From Actinomycetota bacterium (GTDB lineage Bacteria > Actinomycetota > Actinomycetes > Streptosporangiales > Streptosporangiaceae), in assembly GCA_021324595.1 (NCBI GenBank), contig JAJPIV010000112.1, forward strand, positions 1 to 64,000: a stretch of 64,000 nt of DNA, given 5' to 3'. Positions 32,596-39,574 of the stretch are shown in pieces (the first letter of the stretch is position 1; the number at the start of each line of letters is the position of its first letter). Made by a program: the position numbers and the translations under genes. Below the pieces are notes generated by a model. That model did no database searches. It was not told the DNA's origin and saw only the letters and a list, made by a program, of their open reading frames with translations.

Positions 32596-32623
32596 CTGCC
32601 CGGCGGGGCGGCTAGCCCGGACG
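32584..32623 (+). terminator. Strong hairpin overlapping the dehydrogenase stop codon
   Basis: A perfect 13-bp inverted repeat, CGTCCGGGCTAGC (32584-32596) and GCTAGCCCGGACG (32611-32623), has a 14-base loop. It contains the TAG stop of the preceding gene. There is no T-run, as is usual in high-GC actinomycetes. It probably terminates or attenuates transcription before the LVIVD gene, or protects the mRNA 3' end. Confidence 0.7.
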
Positions 32624-32658
32624 CGTGGCACGGCCAGCACTCGGTGAAGGGAGCGCGC

Positions 32659-33828
32659 GTGGACAACCGGACGGCGACGGCGGCGGGCCTGCGGCTGCTA
32701 GCCCGCCACGACCTGGCGGGTCACGGCGACGGGATGCAGGTCATCCGGCACGGCGACGCCCTGTACGTCGGCCACGCGGGCACGAGCGGGATGGGCACCT
32801 CGATCCTCGACGTCGGCGACCCGCGGCGCCCGCGCCTGGTGAGGCAGTGGCCCGCGCCGCGGTTCACCCACACGCACAAGGTCCAGGTCGCCGACGGCCT
32901 GCTGCTGGTCAACCATGAGAAGTTCCCGGTCAGGGGACCGGCCGGCGGGCCGTTCTCCGCCGGGCTCGCCGTCTACCGCCTCGACGACCCGCTGAACCCG
33001 GCCGAGGCCGGGTTCTGGCGCGGCGGCGGCGGCGGCGTGCACCGCATCGTGTGGACCGGCGGCCGCTACGCGCACATGTCCGCGACGCCGGACGGCTTCC
33101 GCGACCGGATCTGGCTCGTCCTCGACATGAGCGACCCGGCGCATCCCGCGGAGGCCGCGCGCTGGTGGTGGCCGGGGCAGCGGGAGGGGGAAGAGCCCGG
33201 CTGGCCCGAGGGCGCGCGCTACGCGGCCCATCACGCGCTCATCGCCGGCGACCGCGCGTACCTCGGCTACGACGACGCCGGGATGGTCGTGCTCGACGTG
33301 AGCGACATGACCAGGCCGCGGAAGGTGGCCTCGCTGCAGTGGGGCGGCGGCTCCACGCACACGTGCCTGCCGCTGCCCGGCCGGGGCCTCGTCGTGGTCA
33401 CCGACGAGCAGGTGCACAACGGCCCCAGCGCCCCGCAGCGGGCGGTCCGGGTCGTCGGCACGGCGGGCGGCGCGCCACGGGTGCTGGGGATGTGCCCCCA
33501 CCCGGCGGGCTACGATTCCGTGCCGCTGCGGTTCGGCGCGCACAACCTGCACGAGAATCAGCCAGGGGCGTACCGCAGCGAGCGGCTGGTGTTCGCCACC
33601 TACTTCGCCGCCGGGGTGCGGGTGTATGACCTGGCCGACCCCGAGCACCCCGCCGAGGTCGCGCACTGGGTGCCCGTGCCGCCGCGCGGGCAGGCCGCCG
33701 CCCAGATCAACGACCTGTTCGTGGACTCCGGCGGCCTGATCTGGGTGACGGACCGCATCGGCGGCGGGCTCTACGTGCTGGAGCCCGAGCCCGGCCTCGC
33801 GGCGCTGATGGCCAGCGCGCGGATCTGA
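32659..33828 (+). CDS. LVIVD-repeat beta-propeller protein
   Basis: The protein has 389 residues. GTG at 32659 is chosen because AAGGGA lies six bases upstream; GTG at 32644 is possible. Four LVIVD-type repeats are seen: LDVGDPRRPRLVRQW, LDMSDPAHPAEAARWW, LDVSDMTRPRKVASL and YDLADPEHPAEVAHW. Histidines cluster in FTHTHKV, GVHRIVW, AHHALIAG, STHTC and FGAHNLHENQ, which could bind metal. There is no signal peptide. Similar propellers occur with Gfo/Idh and creatininase genes; the function is unknown. A hairpin separates it from the coupled genes upstream. Confidence 0.78.
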   Translation: MDNRTATAAGLRLLARHDLAGHGDGMQVIRHGDALYVGHAGTSGMGTSILDVGDPRRPRLVRQWPAPRFTHTHKVQVADGLLLVNHEKFPVRGPAGGPFSAGLAVYRLDDPLNPAEAGFWRGGGGGVHRIVWTGGRYAHMSATPDGFRDRIWLVLDMSDPAHPAEAARWWWPGQREGEEPGWPEGARYAAHHALIAGDRAYLGYDDAGMVVLDVSDMTRPRKVASLQWGGGSTHTCLPLPGRGLVVVTDEQVHNGPSAPQRAVRVVGTAGGAPRVLGMCPHPAGYDSVPLRFGAHNLHENQPGAYRSERLVFATYFAAGVRVYDLADPEHPAEVAHWVPVPPRGQAAAQINDLFVDSGGLIWVTDRIGGGLYVLEPEPGLAALMASARI

Positions 33829-34022
33829 AAGGTGATCCGAGCCGTCGGGCGGCAGGCAGGTTCACGACGTCCCGCAGGGCCGGCCGGCCGCGGCCCGGAA
33901 CCTGGCCGGCGGCTGAGCCCGTCCGCCGCGCCCGGCCGCTCGGCGGTCAAGCCGGCAGGCGGGCCGGGCAGCGGGCGGCGGCGATGGCCGCGCGGCGGCA
34001 CGGCCGGCCCCCGGGAGCGGGC
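33829..34022. other. Intergenic, nothing recognised
   Basis: These GC-rich bases after the LVIVD stop contain no supported gene. Palindromic GC tracts such as GGCCGGCCGG occur but without a typical terminator layout. Confidence 0.4.
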
Positions 34023-34129
34023 TACACTGAACGATGTGCCGTCGCTCCCCCTCCGCCACGAGCGACGTGCCATGCCCCAGCCGCCGCGCCCGGCGAGGTG
34101 ATCGCCCGGCCCGCGAGTGACGGGCGATC
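34023..34129 (+). promoter_or_regulatory. Possible leader: -10 box, short leaderless ORF and 9-bp hairpin
   Basis: TACACT at 34023-34028 is a good -10. An ATG at 34034, five bases on, opens a 28-codon frame (MCRRSPSATSDV…) to a stop at 34118-34120. A perfect 9-bp hairpin, GATCGCCCG (34100-34108) with CGGGCGATC (34121-34129), overlaps the end of that frame and lies 67 bases before the methyltransferase start. The layout resembles an attenuator, but this is inference. Confidence 0.35.
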
Positions 34130-34195
34130 GGCGCACCGCCTCCCGGCGGTCGCGGGACCGCGGTGACAGGTCGGCGGGCCGACAGCGGAGGCGCG

Positions 34196-34996
34196 ATGCC
34201 GAACGAGCGGGAGCAGCTGCGGCGGATCTTCGACTCCGCGGCGGACCGGTACCAGCGTGCCCGCCCCGACTACCCCGACCGGCTCTACGAGGACCTCATC
34301 CTGCTCTGCGGGCTCTCCCGCAGCGCGCGGCTGCTCGAGGTGGGCTGCGCGACGGGCAAGGCGACCCTGCCGCTGGCGCGGCGCGGGTTCGCGATCACCG
34401 CGCTGGACATCGGCTCGCGGCTAGCCGCCGCGGCGCGGCGCAACCTCGCGCCGTTCCCGCAGGTCGAGGTGGTGGAGGCCGACTTCGAGACCTGGGCCCC
34501 GGCCGACGGCTCGCGGTTCGACCTCGTCTACGCAGCGACGGCCTGGCACTGGATCGACCCCTCGGTGCGCTACCGGCGTGCCTTCGGCCTGCTGCGGCCC
34601 GGCGGGTACCTGGCGTTCTGGCTGGCCGCCCACGTGTACCCGGAGGACGGCGACCCGTTCTTCCGCGAGATCCAGGACATCTACGACGAGATCGGCGAGG
34701 GCCGCGCGGACGCCGGGCACGGCTGGCCCACGCCCGGTGAGCTCGGCGACGACCGCGCCGAGATCGAGGAGAGCAAGCTGTTCGAGGTCGTCGGGATCCG
34801 GCAGTACGACTGGGAGACCCGCTACAGCGCGCAGCGGTACATCGAGCTGCTGGAGACGTTCTCCGGCCACCTCGCGATGGAGAAGTGGAAGCGGGACCGG
34901 CTCTACGCCGAGATCCGCCGCCGGGTCGCGCTGCGGCCGGAACCGGTCCTGCGGCGGCACTGGGGCGCGATCCTGCACGTCGCCCGCCGCGCCTAG
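34196..34996 (+). CDS. Class I SAM-dependent methyltransferase
   Basis: The protein has 266 residues. Motif I is RLLEVGCATGKATLPLARRG (~43-62), motif II region ITALDIGSRLAAAARRNLAP, acidic motif VEADFETW, and YAATAWHWIDPSVRYR, as in methyltransf_25/11 proteins of the type that starts RxxFDxxAxxYxxARPxYPxxL (here IFDSAADRYQRARPDYPDRL). ATG at 34196 has GGAGG four bases upstream. Substrate unknown. It stands alone, just left of the IS256 remnant that begins the mobile region. Confidence 0.85.
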   Translation: MPNEREQLRRIFDSAADRYQRARPDYPDRLYEDLILLCGLSRSARLLEVGCATGKATLPLARRGFAITALDIGSRLAAAARRNLAPFPQVEVVEADFETWAPADGSRFDLVYAATAWHWIDPSVRYRRAFGLLRPGGYLAFWLAAHVYPEDGDPFFREIQDIYDEIGEGRADAGHGWPTPGELGDDRAEIEESKLFEVVGIRQYDWETRYSAQRYIELLETFSGHLAMEKWKRDRLYAEIRRRVALRPEPVLRRHWGAILHVARRA

Positions 34997-35045
34997 CGGC
35001 CAGGGGAACAAGGCCGGAGCCGGAACGGGACCGTTGCCGGTCCGG

Positions 35046-35590
35046 TCACGCTGGGCAGGTCGGCGCGTCGCGGTGAGGCACTCCGCGGCGCACATCTTCC
35101 GCGGCGGGCAGCGCCCTCGGCTGAGGACGCTCCCGGCCAGAGGCCCCCGCCAGGTCCCATGTAGCGGCGGGCTTCGGTCCATTCGTCGTTCTGCTCCAGG
35201 AACACGGCGCCGGCGAGGCGGGTGACAGCCTCGCCGCCGGGGAAGATGCCAGCCCCGCCGGCTCTGCGGCGCAGTTCCCGGTTGAGCCGCTCCTTGGGGT
35301 TGGACGACCAGGCTTGGCGCCAGATCTCGCGTGGCTCGGCGGTGAAGGCGAGCAGGTCATCATGGGCGTCGGGCAGGCGCGTGGCGGCGGGGATCTTGCC
35401 CAGCAGCGCGTCCACGACCGGGCCGAACTGCGCGTCGACCTCGGCGGTGCGGGCTGGCCGGAGGTGGTCCGTACCAGCGTGGCCACCCAGGCTGGCTGGA
35501 CCTGGCGACTTTGGCCGGAAGATCGCGAAGGCGGCGGGTGCGGCATCTTTGCCAGCTCGCGCCTCGGAGACCCGCGACTCCGCGACGCCA
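35046..35590 (-). pseudogene. IS256 (Mutator) family transposase, truncated and frameshifted
   Basis: The C-terminal part reads TAEVDAQFGPVVDALLGKIP, EPREIWRQAWSSNPKERLNR, ELRRRAGGAGIFPGGEAVTR, LAGAVFLEQNDEWTEARRYM, in perfect order for IS256-family transposases. The start of the match shifts frame near QVQPAWVATLVRTT, and a further shift falls after RRYMG, where the tail continues as LAGASGRERPQ to the stop at 35046. Most of the N-terminal half, with two of the catalytic acidic residues, is absent. It marks the left edge of the VapBC/DISARM region. Confidence 0.8.
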
Positions 35591-35780
35591 TCCCGGCCAG
35601 TTTGTACCGGCCGAGGGGCCTCCAGCCCTATTCTCCAGCTGGTTTCCCGGCGGTACCCACAGGTCCGCCAGGACTCTGCGGGATGGGGCGTCGCCAGCAT
35701 CCGCCAGTCAGCCCGCTGTAACGGCACGTCAATCCTGAGGGAGCGCCGTCAGCGCCAGTCAGCACCTCGACGTTGATCTT
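35591..35780. other. Intergenic, nothing recognised
   Basis: About 190 bases between the transposase fragment and the VapBC operator. No gene is supported; it may be the rest of the insertion or its flank. Confidence 0.4.
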
Positions 35781-35801
35781 CGATGTAGGATATGTACATC
35801 G
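35781..35801. promoter_or_regulatory. Inverted repeat at the vapBC promoter
   Basis: CGATGTA (35781-35787) and TACATCG (35795-35801) form a perfect 7-bp inverted repeat with a 7-base spacer. It lies 23 bases before the antitoxin start and covers a possible -10 (TAGGAT). Toxin-antitoxin complexes usually repress their own promoter through such a site. Confidence 0.6.
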
Positions 35802-35824
35802 TCAACATGAGACTGGGGGGACCG

Positions 35825-36046
35825 GTGGCGCTGACACAGATAGATCTCGACGAGGACGCTCTAGCCGAGGCCATGCGGCTGTCTGGGGCGAAGACGAAGA
35901 AGGAGACCGTTAACCTGGCCCTGCGCGAATACGCGGCCCGGCACCGACGGATCGAGGCGCTGGAGCATTACGCGGCGCTCGCGGCGAGCTGGGACTATCA
36001 GGACTGGGAGCGGCGCCGGGCGGAGGAGAAGGATCCCGCGGCGTGA
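35825..36046 (+). CDS. vapB: VapB-family antitoxin
   Basis: The protein has 73 residues from a GTG at 35825 behind GGGGGG. ATG starts at 35792 or 35807 are also possible, but they lie in or close to the operator. The ribbon-helix-helix signature of VapB (PF09957) is clear: ALTQIDLDEDALAEAMRLSG, AKTKKETVNLALREYAAR. The C-terminal acidic and aromatic tail (ASWDYQDWERRRAEEKD) would wrap around the toxin. Its stop overlaps the toxin start (GTGA), the normal arrangement for antitoxin-first modules. Confidence 0.85.
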   Translation: MALTQIDLDEDALAEAMRLSGAKTKKETVNLALREYAARHRRIEALEHYAALAASWDYQDWERRRAEEKDPAA

Positions 36047-36465
36047 TCCGCTTCCTGCTGGATTCCTCGGCGCTATGGCGCGTGCTGCGAGACGCCGAAC
36101 TGCGGGCGGCATGGGCGCCGGTGGTCTCCGACGGCGCGGTCGGCTCCTGTCATCCCCAGCGAGTCGAGTTTCGCCGGTCAGCCCGCAATCTCGACGAGTA
36201 CGAACAGATGACGGAGATGTTCGCCGCGCTCTACCCGGACGTCCCGCTACCCAAGACCACCTGGCGTTGGATGGAATCAGCCCAGTACCGGCTCCTGCGC
36301 AACGGCGCCCACCGCGCCATGTCCGCAGTCGACCTGCTGATCTGCGCCACCGCCGCCCAGCACGACCTCACCGTGCTGCACGACGACAACGACTTCAGCG
36401 CCGCCGCCCGCTACCTGCCCGACCTCCGCGAGCGCAACGTCCGCGACACCCCCAAGATCGACTAA
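36043..36465 (+). CDS. vapC: VapC-family PIN-domain toxin
   Basis: The protein has 140 residues. PIN-domain acidic residues are visible: FLLDSSAL (Asp ~7), QRVEFRRSAR (Glu ~42), MSAVDLLICATAAQ (Asp ~98) and LHDDNDFSAAARY (Asp ~117). The family cleaves tRNA or rRNA when freed from VapB. GTG at 36043 overlaps the antitoxin stop. The pair probably stabilises this region; it is a frequent companion of defence islands. Confidence 0.88.
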   Translation: MIRFLLDSSALWRVLRDAELRAAWAPVVSDGAVGSCHPQRVEFRRSARNLDEYEQMTEMFAALYPDVPLPKTTWRWMESAQYRLLRNGAHRAMSAVDLLICATAAQHDLTVLHDDNDFSAAARYLPDLRERNVRDTPKID

Positions 36466-36549
36466 CCAGGAACCAGCCACCATCCGCAGCCATACGGCCG
36501 GTCATGTTCGCGCGCCGAGCCGCCGTAATGGTCGGCTTGAGGGGCGTCG

Positions 36550-36965
36550 GACGGGAACCTGCTGGCCTGCTTCGCGGCGGTGCCCGATCCCCGGGATCCG
36601 CGGGAGATCAGGCATCCCGGTGGCATATCCCCTCGCCGGGCCGGGCTGGCTGCCCGCCATCGCCGTCGACGGCAAGGCCATGCGCAGCGCGGCCGGCCAG
36701 GACGGCCTGATCCGGTACCTGCTGGCCGCCGTCACCCACGTCATCACCGCCGCGCCGGCCGCACCGTCAAGGTCCACGCCACGCTGATCTGCGAGAAGCT
36801 GCTCGCGCACACGTCTTCACGTCTACGTGCAACACGAAGAAGCCCTGGGAGGAACTGGACGCCCTGGACTGGGAGAGCGTCCCGGTCCAGGTCACCGGCG
36901 CCGCGCTTCTGCCGCTCCCGGGTCCGGGGCAGGAGCCATCCCGGTGGAAGATCAGCCACGAAGCA
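36550..36965 (+). pseudogene. ISAs1-family transposase remnants
   Basis: Three pieces in shifting frames follow the order of an ISAs1-type transposase: LLACFAAVPDPRDPREIRHP (N-terminal DDE_Tnp_1-assoc region), WLPAIAVDGKAMRSAAGQDG (first catalytic Asp, xxxDGKxxR), and KKPWEELDALDWESVPVQV near the C-terminal side. Large internal deletions separate them, so the element is dead. It lies immediately beyond the DISARM drmC stop. Confidence 0.65.
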
Positions 36966-36968
36966 TGA

Positions 36969-37721
36969 TCAGAGCCGCCGTAGCTGGCCGAGTGACCAGA
37001 GCGCATGGACGTGGTCGCGGATGGCCCGGGGCTGCGGGCCGCCGCGGATGAGGATGCCGCATTCGAGGTTGGCCTCCATGGCCCGGCTGGTCAGGTTGGC
37101 GCTGGTGACCAGGGCGATCTCGTCGTCCACGACAATGGCCTTCGCGTGCAGCGACGCGCCCGGGGGCCGCCGGCCGGCGGGCCAGGACAGCCGGGTCGCG
37201 GGGATGCCTGGGAACGGGAGGTCCGGGCCGTGGTAGCCGGGATTGTCCGCGTGCCGTTCGGCGACCAGCACGATCTCGACACGGCGGCGCGCCGCACCGG
37301 CAAGCGCCTCCTCCAGCGCGGGTTCGGCCTGGGTCGCGTAGCTGACCAGCAGGATCTCGTGGCGGGCCGCGCTGACCAGCCCGGTCACGGTGGCGGCGGT
37401 GAGCCGGCTCGTGGAGATCCCGGACTCCGGCCCGGTCCAGACCACGTCCAGGGACTGGCGGGCACGGGCCCGGCGGACCGCGGCGGCCGCGCCCAGCAAC
37501 GCCCCCGCCGCGAAGGCGGGCACCTGGCCGCCGAGCTGTGCGATCACCTGATCGCAGGCATCGCGGACCGGGCCAGGGGCTTGCGCGCGCAGGGCATGCA
37601 CGGCGCCGGCCCCGCTGGCCGCCGCGGCGGCGAGCCGGAGCACGTCAGCCTCGGGCAGCCGTTCGGCGATCCGGCTGGCCCAGTCCACGTCGGAGGGCCG
37701 GGCGGCGTGCCGCGCGGTCAT
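36969..37721 (-). CDS. drmC: DISARM protein DrmC (phospholipase D-like)
   Basis: The protein has 250 residues. A single HKD motif is visible: HAKAIVVDDEIALVTSANLT (~190-209), then RAMEANLECGILI. The N-terminal helical part contains ERLPEADVLRLAAAAASGAG. DrmC is the PLD-superfamily member of DISARM; published work, as I recall, found it dispensable for protection in one system. The ATG at 37721 overlaps the drmB stop (ATGA). It is the last gene of the operon, ending three bases from the ISAs1 remnant. Confidence 0.88.
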   Translation of the reverse strand: MTARHAARPSDVDWASRIAERLPEADVLRLAAAAASGAGAVHALRAQAPGPVRDACDQVIAQLGGQVPAFAAGALLGAAAAVRRARARQSLDVVWTGPESGISTSRLTAATVTGLVSAARHEILLVSYATQAEPALEEALAGAARRRVEIVLVAERHADNPGYHGPDLPFPGIPATRLSWPAGRRPPGASLHAKAIVVDDEIALVTSANLTSRAMEANLECGILIRGGPQPRAIRDHVHALWSLGQLRRL

Positions 37722-39574
37722 CGCGGGAACGCCAGGCCGTCACCGGTGAGGTCCACCAGCACGGCCCGGTCCAGCCAGCGGTTGTTGTTCTCGCAACTGG
37801 TCTCGGAGGCGAACAGGCAGGCGTGGCAGGCGGCGGCGTGCAGGTCGGCGGAGGGGTCGATCGGCACGTGCTCGGCGCACAGCGGGTCGGACGAGCAGCA
37901 CTCGCCGTCCTGGAAGGCCTGGTCCAGCAGCCGCCGGAGGTAGCGTGGCTGGCCGAGGGCGACCAGGCCGCCGAGGGTGCCCTCGCTGTCACTGGCGGCG
38001 GTAGACAGCAGCACCCCGGCGGTGGGCGCCTGGGGCGTGCCGATGTAGAGGCGCTCGCGGATGCTGGCGGAGGAGTACCCGCATTCCAGTGCGACCTGGC
38101 GGATCAGCATGTGGCTGAGGGTGTGGATCAGCGTGAGCCGCGCGACCGGGAAGGCGCCCGGTGCCGCCCGGCCCCGGTCGTGGCGCCAGCGGCGGAACGC
38201 CTCCTCCAGCGCCACGATCCGCTCGTGGCCGGCGACGCGGGCTGCCCACCGGGCTACCTCACTCTCCCGCAGCTCCAGGAAGATGCCCTCGCCCCGCTGC
38301 TCCACGGCGGGCACCCAGGTCGGGGCCGCGCGGGCGAGCGGGACCCGCTGGACCGGCTGCAGATCGTCGCGGTCGGGGGCGGCGAGCCGGGTGAACCCGG
38401 CCAGTGCGCGGACCTCGCGCAGCCGGGACACCAGCACCACCTGGTCGAGCAGCCGGTCGTAGCCCTTGGGGGTGGGGGTGGGGACGGCGCGGAAGTCTGG
38501 GTCCTGCCGGTCGGTGGTGGGCCGCGACAGCAGCCGCCATTCGGCATCGAGCAGCCCGGCCGGGGCCGCGGCGGCCGGGCCGCCGGCGGCCCGGAGCTTC
38601 TCGATGCACGCCCACACCTCCTCGATCGGGGTCCCGCGCAGGCCGCGCAGCGCGTCCATCCCGTCGATGATCGCCTGGGCGACGCCGGGATCGTGCTGGG
38701 CGCCGAGGATCTCCCAGTGCGCGCTCACCTGGTCCTCGACGCTTTGGCCCTGCGGCAGGTGCAGGGCGCTGGCGGTGACGCTGAACCACAGGTTGCTGGC
38801 GCCGAGCACGATCAGGTGCAGCGGTTTCCCGCAGGGGCTGAACCGCTGCAGGTGCGGGTGGCGGCCGCGGCAGGCGGGCAGCTTCTCCCAGCCGTCCCGG
38901 CCGGCCGCGTCCTGGATGTTGCGGGACGCGCCGCATTCGGTGCAGCGCACCGTGACCCGCGGTCCCAGCGTGCTGGCGGCATCCCGCATCGTGAGCTGCG
39001 GGCCGTCGCACGGCCCGGCGGCCTGCGCGTGGACGTACTCGACGTAGGGGAAGTCGTCCAGGTGCCCGGCCTCGCACACGACCAGGAACCGGGCCGGGAC
39101 GCAGGCGCGCCTGTTGGCGTTGCGGGTGGTGGCCTGCCGCGGGCAGCGGGCGTGGACGAACTTGGCCAGGTCGGGGCGGCGGCCGAAGCGGTGGACGAGT
39201 TCGAACTGGCCGGGCGGGTCGAGGGGGCCGAGCCGGTGGCAGCGGGGGCAGCGCACCCAGCGCGGGAACGGGGTCACCGGCACCCCGGTCCGGCTCCACG
39301 GGTCGTCGCGTTCGGCGGGATCCCAGGGTGCGCTGCGCAGCGCCCGGACCTGGTCCCCGAGTACCTCACGGATCCTGGCCAGCAGCCGGGGCTCGTCGAT
39401 GGTGTCCTGCCGTTCCGGGCTCCACGCGTCAAGGCCGCGCACGATCACGCTCATCGACGGCAGGTCGATCACCGAGCCCACCCCGAACGTGGTGATGAGC
39501 TGGCTCGGCCGGGCCTGGCCGATCCTGGTCGGATCCCGGCGCGGGCCCGCGGCCGCGCCGCCGGCCAGCCTCAC
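37718..39574 (-). CDS. drmB: DISARM protein DrmB (DUF1998 domain)
   Basis: The protein has 618 residues. An early zinc pair RCPRCHRLG (~110) and a C-terminal DUF1998 region with GECCSSDPLC, HACLFASETSCENNNRWLDR (~560-605) are typical of DrmB. Other landmarks are ITTFGVGSVIDLPSMSVIV (~27) and RLTLIHTLSHMLIRQVALE (~470). DrmB forms a complex with the DrmA helicase that engages foreign DNA. GTG at 39574 overlaps the drmA stop (GTGA). An upstream extension of the frame to 39802 is Arg/Gly-rich and overlaps drmA, so I reject it. Confidence 0.9.
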   Translation of the reverse strand: MRLAGGAAAGPRRDPTRIGQARPSQLITTFGVGSVIDLPSMSVIVRGLDAWSPERQDTIDEPRLLARIREVLGDQVRALRSAPWDPAERDDPWSRTGVPVTPFPRWVRCPRCHRLGPLDPPGQFELVHRFGRRPDLAKFVHARCPRQATTRNANRRACVPARFLVVCEAGHLDDFPYVEYVHAQAAGPCDGPQLTMRDAASTLGPRVTVRCTECGASRNIQDAAGRDGWEKLPACRGRHPHLQRFSPCGKPLHLIVLGASNLWFSVTASALHLPQGQSVEDQVSAHWEILGAQHDPGVAQAIIDGMDALRGLRGTPIEEVWACIEKLRAAGGPAAAAPAGLLDAEWRLLSRPTTDRQDPDFRAVPTPTPKGYDRLLDQVVLVSRLREVRALAGFTRLAAPDRDDLQPVQRVPLARAAPTWVPAVEQRGEGIFLELRESEVARWAARVAGHERIVALEEAFRRWRHDRGRAAPGAFPVARLTLIHTLSHMLIRQVALECGYSSASIRERLYIGTPQAPTAGVLLSTAASDSEGTLGGLVALGQPRYLRRLLDQAFQDGECCSSDPLCAEHVPIDPSADLHAAACHACLFASETSCENNNRWLDRAVLVDLTGDGLAFPR

